Source of the DNA: AC-69 sp036519575
GTDB lineage: Bacteria > Actinomycetota > UBA4738 > HRBIN12
DNA: 11,909 nucleotides
Direction of reading: 5' to 3'
NCBI GenBank assembly: GCA_036519575.1
Contig: DATDKZ010000115.1
Span: 1-11,909, forward strand
Shown: positions 4,477-11,909 of the stretch, in pieces
Numbering within the stretch: position 1 is the first letter of the stretch
Layout: each line of letters starts with the position of its first letter
Made by a program: the position numbers and the translations under genes
Notes under the pieces: model-generated
Databases searched by the model: none
Told to the model about the DNA's origin: nothing
What the model saw: only the letters and a program-made list of their open reading frames with translations

Positions 4477-6731
4477 CAAGACCGGCCGAGCATGGCCGCC
4501 AGGAGCGCGACGGCCCCGGGCTTGTCGAGCGGCTCGTTTCCGTTGCCGCACTTGGGCGATTGCACGCAGGAGGGGCACCCGTGGGAGCAGGGGCATTGGC
4601 GGACCGTCTCCAGCGTGGCTTCCAACAGCCTCGCCGCTGAACGGAACCCGCGCTCGGCGATCCCGGCGCCGCCCGGGTATCCGTCGTAGATGAAGATCGC
4701 GCAGGAGCCCGTGTCGGGGTGAAACGCGGTCGAGACGCCACCCACGTCCCACCGGTCGCACGTCGCGACGAGCGGCAGCAGCCCGATGGCGGCGTGCTCG
4801 GCTGCATGTGCCGCCCCGGGCAGGTCCGCGGGTGTGATGGCCGCTCGCTCGATCACCGACGGAGGGATGGCCCACCACACGGCCCGTGTCTCGAGCGTTT
4901 GCGGCGGCAGGGCCAGCGGAACGGTGTCGATGGTCTCTCCCGTCGCCACCAGCTTTCGGACGAACCCGACCACCTGGTTGGTCACGCGCACGGACCCGTA
5001 GAAGCTGGGAACACCACCATCGGTCAGTGCCTCCTGCATGGCCTCGACCACGTCGATGTCCGTCGTATCCCGGGACTGGGTGTAGAAGTCGGGGTCCGAC
5101 CTGGTGACCAGCGCAACGCGGGTCGCCAGGTCGAGCTCGGTCACCTCGAACTGCTCGCCCTGGTGGAGATAGATCGCGCCGGGATGCACGTGGTAATAGG
5201 CCCTCGATTCGTCCACCGTGCCCAGGAGCTCGCCGGTCTCCTCGATGACGATCGAGAACAGGTGGCCCGAGGCGCTTCGGATGTCCACCAGCCGATGCGG
5301 CGAGCTCGTTCCCCGATGGTGGATGAGCCCGCGACGGCGGACGAGCGTGCCCGTCTCCTCCAGCCGTTCCACGGCCGTCGGCGCGTCGGGTCCGAAGAAC
5401 GAGAGCTCGTCCTCGGACAGCGGGTACTCGCGAGCCGCGCACGCGAGGTGGGGTTCCAGGATGAACGGGTTGGAGGGATCGACCACTGCCGCTTCCGCTG
5501 GCTTGTCGAACACGTCGGCGGGATGCGTCACCAGGTACTGGTCCAGGGGATCGTCCTGAGCCACCAGGATCGCCAGCGAGCCGCCCTCTCGCCGACCGGC
5601 CCGGCCGGCCTGCTGCCACATCGAGGCCCTCGTCCCCGGATAGCCGACCAGGATCGCGGCGTCCAGCGACCCGATATCGATCCCGAGCTCGAGCGCGCTG
5701 GTGGAGGCCACCGCCACCAACTCGTCGTCCGCGAGCTTGCGCTCGAGCTCCCGCCGCTCGGACGCCAGGTACCCGGCCCGGTAGGACTTGATCTTGTCCC
5801 TCAGCCCACCGGGGACCTCGCGACGGGCGAACTCGGCGAGCAGCTCGGCGGCGCGGCGTGAGCGGGTGAACCCGATCGACTTCACGCCCTCCTCGGCCAG
5901 GCGGGCCATCAGCATCGACGCGTCGGTGAGGGCGCTCCGGCGCGCGCCGGACTCCTCGTCGAGCACCGGCGGGTTCCACAGGGCGAAGAGCTTCTCCCCC
6001 GAGGGCGACGCGTCCTCGGTGATGGCCTGGAACGGCAGGCCAACCAGCCGGTCCGCGAGCTCGTCGGGGTTGCCCACCGTCGCCGACGCCAGCACGAACC
6101 GAGGATCGCCGCCGTAGTGGGCGACCAGGCGGCGAAGCCGTCGGAGCACCATGGCCACGTGCGAACCGAACACGCCCCGGGCGACGTGCGCTTCGTCCAC
6201 CACGACCATCGACAGGCGGAGGAAGAAGTCGGCCCACCTCGCGTGGTCGGGGAGGATGCTCGCGTGGAGCATGTCCGGGTTCGACATCACGACGTTCGCG
6301 TTCCTTCGTATCAGGGGCCGTTCGGACCGTGGGGTGTCGCCGTCGTAAACCGAGGCCTTGAGCTGCGGCAGCTTGAGCGCGCGAACCTGGCGGAGCTGGT
6401 CGCGCGCCAGCGCCTTAGTGGGGAACAGGTACAGGGCGGTGCGTTTGGGATCGGACAGGACTTCAGCGGCGAATGCCAGGTTGTACACGAGCGTCTTCCC
6501 GCTCGCGGTCCCGGTGGCCATGATGACGTTTCTGCCCTCTCGCACGGCGTCGAGGGCCATGCGTTGGTGCCGGTACAACCCCTCGACCCCCAGCATCTCC
6601 AGGCGACCGACCACCACCTCAGGGAGATCGTCCGGGAACGGTTGGAGCGCCGTTGGCCGTGCGGAAAGCTCTCGCACGTGCGCGAGCGACTCGTCACCGG
6701 CGACGGAGGCGAGGAACGCGCGGGGATCCAC
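4470..6731 (-). CDS. DEAD/DEAH-box helicase with DUF1998 and cysteine cluster, MrfA/YprA/Hrq1-like
   Basis: This 753-residue protein is a predicted 3'-5' ATP-dependent DNA helicase, close in length to Bacillus MrfA (YprA), which acts in repair of mitomycin damage. Motifs seen: YRHQ (53-56), Walker A MATGTASGKT (71-80), PTKALARDQL (104-113), SNPDMLH (150-156), DEAH (179-182), SAT (216-218), GFTRSRRAAE (287-296), STSALELGIDIG (343-354) and QQAGRAGRR (373-381). The C-terminal region holds DUF1998-like IFIYDGYPGGAGIAERGF and the cluster CPCSHGCPSCVQSPKC from residue 713, with five cysteines that probably bind a metal. The GTG at 6731 has no Shine-Dalgarno, but TACCAT lies seven bases upstream, which suggests a leaderless start. 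The gene begins 23 bases after the exchanger stop. No MrfB-type exonuclease gene is present in the window. Confidence 0.94.
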   Translation of the reverse strand: MDPRAFLASVAGDESLAHVRELSARPTALQPFPDDLPEVVVGRLEMLGVEGLYRHQRMALDAVREGRNVIMATGTASGKTLVYNLAFAAEVLSDPKRTALYLFPTKALARDQLRQVRALKLPQLKASVYDGDTPRSERPLIRRNANVVMSNPDMLHASILPDHARWADFFLRLSMVVVDEAHVARGVFGSHVAMVLRRLRRLVAHYGGDPRFVLASATVGNPDELADRLVGLPFQAITEDASPSGEKLFALWNPPVLDEESGARRSALTDASMLMARLAEEGVKSIGFTRSRRAAELLAEFARREVPGGLRDKIKSYRAGYLASERRELERKLADDELVAVASTSALELGIDIGSLDAAILVGYPGTRASMWQQAGRAGRREGGSLAILVAQDDPLDQYLVTHPADVFDKPAEAAVVDPSNPFILEPHLACAAREYPLSEDELSFFGPDAPTAVERLEETGTLVRRRGLIHHRGTSSPHRLVDIRSASGHLFSIVIEETGELLGTVDESRAYYHVHPGAIYLHQGEQFEVTELDLATRVALVTRSDPDFYTQSRDTTDIDVVEAMQEALTDGGVPSFYGSVRVTNQVVGFVRKLVATGETIDTVPLALPPQTLETRAVWWAIPPSVIERAAITPADLPGAAHAAEHAAIGLLPLVATCDRWDVGGVSTAFHPDTGSCAIFIYDGYPGGAGIAERGFRSAARLLEATLETVRQCPCSHGCPSCVQSPKCGNGNEPLDKPGAVALLAAMLGRSWG

Positions 6732-6738
6732 GGGAAGG

Positions 6739-6744
6739 ATGGTA
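6739..6744 (-). promoter_or_regulatory. Putative -10 box for a leaderless helicase transcript
   Basis: Read leftward, TACCAT fits TANNNT and ends seven bases before the GTG at 6731. This is exactly the arrangement seen for marR (TAGTCT, seven bases, GTG). No Shine-Dalgarno is present before the helicase start. The box lies in the 23-base gap after the exchanger stop, so it would be an internal promoter. No convincing -35 was seen. Confidence 0.4.
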
Positions 6745-6754
6745 TCGGGGGAGA

Positions 6755-8086
6755 CTAGGAACGATCCGCCGCTCTACTCGGCTCGCCGAAGTCGCGGTAC
6801 GGCGTCCTGAAGCCGTCGCGGACCAGCGGGACGACATGTGCCCGATCCCGGAGGAAGACGAGCACGCCAAGGACTAGGTACGCGACGCCCAATCCGATCA
6901 GCTCGAGACCTCCGAAGGAGTCGGGGACGATCGCCCCGATGACGAACTGCGCCCAGAACAACGAGAAGAGCAGGAGCGCCTCCCGGGTGGTTATCGACAG
7001 CGTCACCAGGACCGCTAGGGCGAAGAACGACTGCGCCGCCGTGAGGAACAGCTCTTCGCGCTGATGCGGGTCGATGGGCAGACCGTGCAGGCCGCCGAAG
7101 CCCAGGGCGAACACGATCGGAAGCGTGCCGACGAGCAGGGTCCACTGGTTCACCTTCGAGGACACCAGCGTCCCCAGCGCCGCGTTCGTGTTCAGCCGCC
7201 ACGCATACAGCCCGGCCACCAGGAGCTCGGGTGCCTCCGACGCGAGCGGCGCCACCCATTGCACGAGCAGGAACTCGCTGATCCCGAGCTCCTGGCCGGT
7301 GGAGACGAGCGCCTCGGCGAATCGCTGCGCGCAGAGCAGGATGACCGCGGCCGAGAACAGGAATAGCCCGACGACCCACATTCGCCGAGCCGAAGGGGTG
7401 AACGTTCCGAGATACCGCGCCGGCCCGACGAGGTGCGGCTCCTCCGCCGGTGCCCGGGACACCCGCACGGTGTACGCGGCGAAGATGGCCACCAGCACGG
7501 CGGAATCCACCAGCGTGATCGATTGCTTGAGCGGCAGGGACAGGCCGTACACGGTGGCCAGACCGAGGAAGGCGACCTCAACGGAATGGGACCGCTCCAA
7601 CCGGACCTCCCGGATCGGGCGGCGTCGCGCCCGCGCCCGGTACCACGCGATGAACACCACCATCGACCACCCGATCCCGATCAGCAGCCGGTTCGCGCCG
7701 GTCATGTTTGCCAGGGCAAGGGAGCACGCCGTCTCGCCCGGCGCGCCCGGTGGGTGACATGCGGGACCGAACGCCTGCACCGCGTTGCCGGCCTTGAACG
7801 CGAACACCATGTCCACCGCGTACTCGGGCAGCACCGCGATGAACGCGAGCACCGCGATGGCCAGCCCAGCCGAGACGTCGAGCTGTGCGACCTCGGCCGC
7901 CCACGAGAGGAGGAAGGCGGCGCCCACGATGGCCAGCCCGAAGAGCAGGGCGGCCAGGGCCTCGGGGACGTGGCCTCCGGTCGCCCGCAGGACGATGCCC
8001 GGGACCGTGGCGGCGAAGGCCAGGCCGAGCGAGAACGACTGACGGACTCGATGGAGCCCTTCGAGCTCCTCCTTCCGCGTGGTCGT
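6755..8086 (-). CDS. CaCA-family sodium/calcium (cation/proton) exchanger; probable ACG start
   Basis: This is a polytopic membrane protein of about 443 residues with two inverted alpha repeats. Alpha-1 is LAFIAVLPEYAVDMVFAFKAGN (80-101) plus ALANMTGANRLLIGIGWS (124-141). Alpha-2 is APLASEAPELLVAGLYAW (279-296) plus NAALGTLVSSKVNQWTLLVG (301-320). The P-E and S/N residues of the ion site are retained in both. Such proteins exchange Na+, Ca2+ or H+ across the cytoplasmic membrane; the ion cannot be read here. The first standard start, GTG 7927 (codon 54 here), would cut through the first helix of the alpha-1 repeat and remove SFSLGLAFAATVPGIVL. The frame is open back to a TGA at 8101-8099 with no ATG, GTG or TTG. 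ACG at 8086 lies seven bases after GGAGG (8098-8094). A mutated or mis-sequenced ATG is the main alternative. Cysteines 110 and 121 flank a short loop. Confidence 0.85.
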   Translation of the reverse strand, partial: TTTRKEELEGLHRVRQSFSLGLAFAATVPGIVLRATGGHVPEALAALLFGLAIVGAAFLLSWAAEVAQLDVSAGLAIAVLAFIAVLPEYAVDMVFAFKAGNAVQAFGPACHPPGAPGETACSLALANMTGANRLLIGIGWSMVVFIAWYRARARRRPIREVRLERSHSVEVAFLGLATVYGLSLPLKQSITLVDSAVLVAIFAAYTVRVSRAPAEEPHLVGPARYLGTFTPSARRMWVVGLFLFSAAVILLCAQRFAEALVSTGQELGISEFLLVQWVAPLASEAPELLVAGLYAWRLNTNAALGTLVSSKVNQWTLLVGTLPIVFALGFGGLHGLPIDPHQREELFLTAAQSFFALAVLVTLSITTREALLLFSLFWAQFVIGAIVPDSFGGLELIGLGVAYLVLGVLVFLRDRAHVVPLVRDGFRTPYRDFGEPSRAADRS

Positions 8087-8092
8087 CTCGAA

Positions 8093-8099
8093 ACCTCCT
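8093..8099 (-). promoter_or_regulatory. Strong Shine-Dalgarno pointing to an ACG start
   Basis: Read leftward, AGGAGGT is a near-perfect anti-16S match. The bases seven downstream of GGAGG, where a start codon should be, are ACG (8086-8084), in frame with the exchanger. No ATG, GTG or TTG stands in this frame until 7927. Confidence 0.7.
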
Positions 8100-8159
8100 C
8101 AGCCCGACTCGCCGGTCCAGGCCGAAGGTCTCGTCCCCGCCGCCGCGGAGGACCCACCG

Positions 8160-8176
8160 GGCCGCGACGCGCGGCC
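8160..8176 (-). other. GC-rich hairpin in the exchanger leader
   Basis: GGCCGCG-ACG-CGCGGCC has perfect 7-base arms and a 3-base loop. No T-tract follows in either direction, so it is not a classical intrinsic terminator. It would lie in the 5' leader if the promoter at 8226-8234 is used. Confidence 0.35.
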
Positions 8177-8225
8177 GTGATGACGGCGAGCCCGCTTCCG
8201 GACTACTCCCCTTCGAGCGAGCCGC

Positions 8226-8234
8226 AGACTAGCA
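8226..8234 (-). promoter_or_regulatory. Possible extended -10 promoter of the exchanger-helicase-LOG unit
   Basis: Read leftward, TGC-TAGTCT fits the extended -10 pattern TGN-TANNNT. Its hexamer is identical to the proposed marR -10 box. Transcription would begin near 8219 and leave a leader of about 133 bases. No clear -35 box is present at the usual distance. Confidence 0.35.
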
Positions 8235-8282
8235 AACGGCGCCGTCGAGCCCTCGCTGCTCTCGCGAAGCGTCCCGATGGCG

Positions 8283-9716
8283 TCAGGCGCTCCGCTCCGC
8301 GATCCGTCCGTCCGACATGGAGAGGATCCGGTCCAGGTACCGGACGATGTCCTCATTGTGGGTCGCCGTCAGACACGTCGTTCCCTCTTCACTGGCGCGC
8401 CGCAGTGCTTCGAACACCGCATCAGCCCACCCCCGATCCTGATGGCCGCTCGGCTCATCGGCCAGAAGGAGTCGGGGCGAGAGCACGAGGGCACGAGCGA
8501 GCGCGGCCCGTTGTTGCTCTCCCACGGACGTCTCGCTCGGGTACCGCGCCTGCAATGCGTCCAATCCGAGGCTGTCGATGAGGCCGTCGACCAACGACCG
8601 GACCTCCTCGAGCCTTCCGCTGAGTCGGGCTGGATACTCGATGTTCTCCCGGATCGTGAGTTCGTCGATCAGGCCGAGACGCTGCGGAACAACGGAAACT
8701 TCGCTCCAGGGAGGGACGGTCTTGACGGGATCGACGTCGACCATCACGACGTGGCCCTCGTCTGGGCGCTCCCACCCGCCGACGATGTTGAGCAGGGTGG
8801 TCTTCCCGGATCCCGAGCGCCCGATGAGACCGACGAGCTCGCCCTCGTGCAGCGTGAGGTTCGCGTCCTGAACCGCTCGGACGACCTCGGTTCCACGCGA
8901 GTAGGACCTGCTCACTCCCCGGAGCTCCACGACAGCCTTGCTTTCCTGTTGGTGCCGTGACGTGCCGAACGACTCCTCCTGGGACGCGGATCGTGAGGGC
9001 GTCCCTTGCCCCCACATCTGAGGATTGGGTGCGGTTCGTTCGCGGCGAGTGCCGTGGTGAAGTTCGAGCACCTCGTCCGCTCGGCGTCTGATCGCGCGAT
9101 CGTGCGTTGCGAGGATGAACGTCGCGCCGTGCTCGACCAACACCCGGATTGTCCTGAGCACGTCGCCGGCCGAGCTGCTGTCGAGCTCTGCGGTCGGCTC
9201 GTCGGCGACCACGATGGTGGCTCCACGGGCGAGGACCTGGCACATGGCCGCTCGGGCCTGCTCCCCTCCCGAGAGCTCCGAGGGCAGGTGGTCGGCGCGG
9301 TTCGCCATGCCCAGCAGGTCGAGGAGCTCAGCGGGTGGGATCCGCGCCGGCGCTCTCGATGCACGGACGGCTACAAGGAGGTGCTCGCGAACGGTCAGGT
9401 GAGGGAAGAAGTTGTCGGAAGCCCGCTGGAATACGTAGCCCACCGTGCGCTTGCGCAGGCGGCGCAAGGTCCTCGAGGAGGCGGAATGGAGTGCAACGCC
9501 TTCCACCACGAGCGTTCCCTCCGTCGGCCGATCCATCCCTGCGATCAGTCTGAGGAGCGATGATTTCCCGCTTCCCGACGGTCCGGCAACGGCGGTGAGT
9601 GCCGCATTCGGGAAGCGAGCCGTGACGCCCCGGAGGGCGTAGACGGCCGAGGTTGCGGTTCGGTAGATCTTGACGAGGTCCTCACACTGCACGGCCGGTC
9701 GTTCAGTCCGCAACAC
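8283..9716 (-). CDS. Single-chain tandem ABC ATPase: two fused LolD/MacB-like nucleotide-binding domains
   Basis: This 477-residue protein contains two complete ABC ATPase domains. NBD1 (about 8-225): Walker A GPSGSGKSS (45-53), Q-loop YVFQ (94-97), signature LSGGEQ (148-153), Walker B IVVADEPTAELD (168-179), His in LATHD (H205). NBD2 (about 262-477): Walker A GRSGSGKTT (299-307), Q-loop Q345, signature degenerate as SVGEQQR (397-403), Walker B LLLADEPS (416-423) with GHQDR where SALDR is usual, His in TATHN (H453). A polar linker rich in Ser, Gln and Arg (about 222-260) joins them. Single LolD/MacB-type ATPases are about 230 residues and work as dimers. GTG 9716 is chosen because AGAGG ends six bases upstream; the gene then overlaps the permease by 14 bases, so the products should be partners. 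A longer reading to 9800 would lie inside the permease gene. Confidence 0.9.
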   Translation of the reverse strand: MLRTERPAVQCEDLVKIYRTATSAVYALRGVTARFPNAALTAVAGPSGSGKSSLLRLIAGMDRPTEGTLVVEGVALHSASSRTLRRLRKRTVGYVFQRASDNFFPHLTVREHLLVAVRASRAPARIPPAELLDLLGMANRADHLPSELSGGEQARAAMCQVLARGATIVVADEPTAELDSSSAGDVLRTIRVLVEHGATFILATHDRAIRRRADEVLELHHGTRRERTAPNPQMWGQGTPSRSASQEESFGTSRHQQESKAVVELRGVSRSYSRGTEVVRAVQDANLTLHEGELVGLIGRSGSGKTTLLNIVGGWERPDEGHVVMVDVDPVKTVPPWSEVSVVPQRLGLIDELTIRENIEYPARLSGRLEEVRSLVDGLIDSLGLDALQARYPSETSVGEQQRAALARALVLSPRLLLADEPSGHQDRGWADAVFEALRRASEEGTTCLTATHNEDIVRYLDRILSMSDGRIAERSA

Positions 9717-11909
9717 GCATGACCTCTCCCAGGTGGACGGCGCCCGCTCTCCGGTTGGTGAGCCATCCGCCGATCCATGAGGCTGCCAGCACCCCGACAA
9801 ACGCGGATCCCATGACGCGCAGTGGGAGGACGTAGAGCGGGGGGGGAGGGATCGTTGCCAGCGGATCGAGCAGCGGCAGGATCAAAAATGCCGCGCCGAG
9901 CGCCAGGACGAGCCCGATCGCGTAGGAGCAGCACAGCATGGCGCCCAGCTCGGCCGTCAACGAACGCCGGTGAGCCGAGTGGCTCATCCCCATCCGCAGG
10001 GACAGGCCGTAAGAAACCACCTGCGATCGCTGCCGCGCCTGAAGGTACATGAGCATCCCCAGGACGACGAGGAGGGCAGCGATCAATCCCAGCCCGTTCA
10101 ACACGAGGAAGGAGCCGATCGCCGCAGCGATCTCCGGGATGTCCTTCACCTGATCCGCGGTGAGAATGAAGTACGGCGGGTACGTGAGCGTCCGGAGCGC
10201 GGCCGATGCTCTGTCGGGGTCGCCCTTGACCCAGAACTCCGTCGATGCACCAGGGGAGAATTGGAGGGGGTTCGGAAGTCCGGCCAAGGCTCCCAGCAGC
10301 GTGTCGGCGTCGCCGACGACCAGCGGCCGGAGGGATGTCATGCCGGGGAAGGCCCGGGCCCGGGCCACGATGCGCACCGGGATGTCTCGGCCCGCGACGT
10401 CCATCGCGCCTGGGGTGGCCGTCCCCGATCCGGCCAGGACGATGGGGATGCGATCACCCGAAGGCCCCGCGAGGCGCTGGGCCATCTCCTGGATCGAGAC
10501 GTCGGAGAAGGACGGGTTCCAGTACGCGGCGGATGCGAGCGTCGCACTGTCCACCGCCAGCAGGTCGAAGGTCTCCCCACCCGGCGCGAGCGTCCCGGGC
10601 TGTTGCACCCGCGTGACCCGGGTGATCGGCAGGGTGAACCGCTCCGGGAGCGGTGTCTCGTAGAGCATCTGTCCCTGGACGTCGCTTCCCACGAACAGCT
10701 TGGCCTTCGCGTCCACGGTGGTCTCGAGTGATCGCACGATCGTCTGAGCCTGAACGAAGATCCCCAGGCACAGGGCCGAGGCGGAGACGAGAAGGAGCGT
10801 CATGCGAGAGCCGCCCGCCAGGCGGTGGATCGCCAGGTACAGCCACGATGCGAACCGCCCGCTCCGCTCGCGAAGCGATCGAAGGCCCGCCCCGACCACA
10901 CGCACGCCGATCATGGCAACGCCGGCGATCGAGAGCACGGGGAAGAGGAGCAGGTTGACGCTGGGGCTCCGCACGTGCAGGGAAGCATCCTGGACGAACG
11001 CGCCGCCGGCCTGAAGTCGATGGAACGCGTAGAAGGCAAGCGCCACGAGGGCGAGCTCCCACGGTGCCCGGGCGAATGTCGCGAAGCGCTCCCGGTGGTG
11101 CTCCGAGTTCCTCAGGAACGCGACCGCGGAGACGACGCCGAGCAGGGCAACGGACACCACGGTGGCCAGGCCGGCGCCCAAGAGGGCCTGCCGGCCTGCG
11201 CTTGCTCCGATCGGGGCGTTCGCGCGTACCGTCCGTACCAGGAGGAAAGCCATCCCCAGTCCTACCGCTCCGCCGAGCCCGGCAGGGATCACCGCTTCGA
11301 GACAGGCCTTGGCGGCGACGGTGGCGGGATGGGTCCCCCTCGAGAACAGCATCGATGCTTCGACCCGCCGCGCCGTGAGCGCGAAGGCCCCTGCCGCCGC
11401 GATGACGGTCAGGGCGACGAGGATGCCGGCGACCTGGAGCACTCGCCCGGGCCCCTGGAAGGCAGCCACGTCCCTCTCGACCGACTTGACGACGTCCGGC
11501 ATGGACGAAGTGATGCGGACGGTCATGGTGTAGGAGCCCGAGGTACGGGTACAACACAGGTCGCCTTGCTGCGTCGCGTCTTGCTCGAAGTGCTCGGCGA
11601 ACGTCGCTACGGAGCGCGCCTGATCCACCGTCAGCGGTCCGTCGGTCTGGAGCGGCGCCTGCCAGGCGTATGCAGCCGAAAGGATGCCCAGCTCACTGAA
11701 CGATCGGGTCAGGGTGTCCTCGTCGACGAGCGCGAAGGGCGTTGGCAGGGGGCATTCGGGGTAGGTTGGGCAGGTCGGGTGGATCTCGGACTCCCACGCC
11801 TGCCAGTAGCCAGTTTGTGGCTCCGAGACGAGCGCGCGATAGATGCCGGCGATGGGCAGTTGCACCGGCGGCCGTCCCTCGTATCGGATCGCGATCCGGT
11901 CACCGGGGC
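9703..11909 (-). CDS. FtsX/MacB-type (ABC3) permease with two FtsX domains, N-terminus cut by the window
   Basis: About 734 residues are visible; the frame is open to the right edge, so the true start and first helix lie outside. Order: end of a first extracytoplasmic domain (to about residue 150, with cysteines near 46, 52, 118 and 119), a first FtsX unit with helices near 157-177, 205-225 and 243-265, further helices near 284-300, 317-340 and 370-390, a second extracytoplasmic domain (about 395-595), and a second FtsX unit with helices near 600-622, 655-680 and 694-715. The end is HLGEVMRVAD. FtsX/MacB-type proteins do not move substrate through a channel but use ATPase-driven motion to extrude lipoproteins, peptides or drugs, or to signal. 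The fused ATPase gene overlaps its stop. The substrate is unknown. A run of eight C residues in the coding strand (9846-9839) encodes a Pro cluster, with the frame intact. Confidence 0.9.
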   Translation of the reverse strand, partial: PGDRIAIRYEGRPPVQLPIAGIYRALVSEPQTGYWQAWESEIHPTCPTYPECPLPTPFALVDEDTLTRSFSELGILSAAYAWQAPLQTDGPLTVDQARSVATFAEHFEQDATQQGDLCCTRTSGSYTMTVRITSSMPDVVKSVERDVAAFQGPGRVLQVAGILVALTVIAAAGAFALTARRVEASMLFSRGTHPATVAAKACLEAVIPAGLGGAVGLGMAFLLVRTVRANAPIGASAGRQALLGAGLATVVSVALLGVVSAVAFLRNSEHHRERFATFARAPWELALVALAFYAFHRLQAGGAFVQDASLHVRSPSVNLLLFPVLSIAGVAMIGVRVVGAGLRSLRERSGRFASWLYLAIHRLAGGSRMTLLLVSASALCLGIFVQAQTIVRSLETTVDAKAKLFVGSDVQGQMLYETPLPERFTLPITRVTRVQQPGTLAPGGETFDLLAVDSATLASAAYWNPSFSDVSIQEMAQRLAGPSGDRIPIVLAGSGTATPGAMDVAGRDIPVRIVARARAFPGMTSLRPLVVGDADTLLGALAGLPNPLQFSPGASTEFWVKGDPDRASAALRTLTYPPYFILTADQVKDIPEIAAAIGSFLVLNGLGLIAALLVVLGMLMYLQARQRSQVVSYGLSLRMGMSHSAHRRSLTAELGAMLCCSYAIGLVLALGAAFLILPLLDPLATIPPPPLYVLPLRVMGSAFVGVLAASWIGGWLTNRRAGAVHLGEVMRVAD

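Larger units (their letters stand above)
8087..8282. other. 196-base non-coding gap upstream of the exchanger
   Basis: This is the longest stretch without a gene. It holds a possible extended -10 promoter (8226-8234), a 10-base palindrome ACGGCGCCGT (8236-8245), a short GC-rich hairpin (8160-8176) and the Shine-Dalgarno of the exchanger. No tRNA, small gene or T-tract terminator for the upstream ABC ATPase was recognised. Confidence 0.6.

Noticed and set aside
4719..5861. A 380-codon plus-strand frame opposite the helicase
   Set aside because: No recognisable motif, composition typical of antisense frames, and it lies wholly inside a helicase with all its motifs intact.
4447..6237. Upstream extension of the LOG frame through the helicase gene
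   Set aside because: The extension is Arg/Gly-rich shadow sequence of the helicase. The Rossmann domain begins right after the ATG at 4446, and 160 residues is the normal family length.
7433..8581. A 382-codon plus-strand frame across the exchanger start and ABC ATPase end
   Set aside because: It overlaps two genes with clear conserved motifs, has biased Arg/Pro composition and shows no family signature.
9717..9800. 28 extra N-terminal residues for the fused ABC ATPase
   Set aside because: They lie inside the permease coding region and look unlike an ABC N-terminus. The GTG at 9716 has a Shine-Dalgarno at the right distance and gives a normal domain start.
9839..9846. Run of eight identical bases that could mark a frameshift in the permease
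   Set aside because: The reading frame is uninterrupted across it, and the helices and C-terminal sequence on both sides are in the same frame. It is only a slippage-prone site.

Overview
The window is GC-rich, bacterial DNA that is almost fully coding. GTG starts are common, two genes look leaderless (TANNNT -10 box seven bases before a GTG), and several genes overlap by four bases. This suggests an uncultured actinomycete-type lineage (Actinomycetota or a similar high-GC group). No rRNA, tRNA, CRISPR array, integrase or insertion sequence was seen. The genus cannot be told from the sequence alone.

Left block (1-3959). A DrrA/DrrB-type drug or lipid exporter (permease cut by the left edge, complete ATPase) runs leftward. 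Divergently, a three-gene rightward operon encodes a MarR-family repressor with a Lys/Ala-rich tail, a Wzx/MurJ-like lipid-linked glycan flippase, and a GNAT acetyltransferase. The last two genes each start inside the stop codon of the gene before them (GTGA overlaps). The best regulatory signal in the window is here: a TTGACA-N18-TAGACT promoter for the exporter lies inside the first codons of marR, and its spacer holds a perfect 7-3-7 inverted repeat. This is a plausible MarR operator, so the repressor would control the exporter and probably its own operon.

Right block (3964-11909), all leftward in transcription order: the C-terminal ~734 residues of a double FtsX/MacB-type permease cut by the right edge; a single-chain ATPase with two fused LolD/MacB-like nucleotide-binding domains, overlapping the permease by 14 bases; a ~200-base gap with a possible promoter; a CaCA-type cation exchanger whose best start is a non-standard ACG codon behind a near-perfect Shine-Dalgarno; an MrfA/YprA-type DEAH helicase with a C-terminal cysteine cluster; and a LOG/TIGR00725-like Rossmann protein. 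Exchanger, helicase and LOG gene are separated by only 23 bases each. A 17-base direct repeat sits exactly on the helicase-stop/LOG-start junction. The two blocks end tail to tail with four bases between stop codons.

Most products belong to known families. The points worth checking are the marR/exporter switch and the repressor's 11-residue tail repeat, the ACG start, the duplicated stop/start junction, and the one-permease-plus-one-fused-ATPase transporter. I do not see convincing evidence of a wholly new defence or mobile system.
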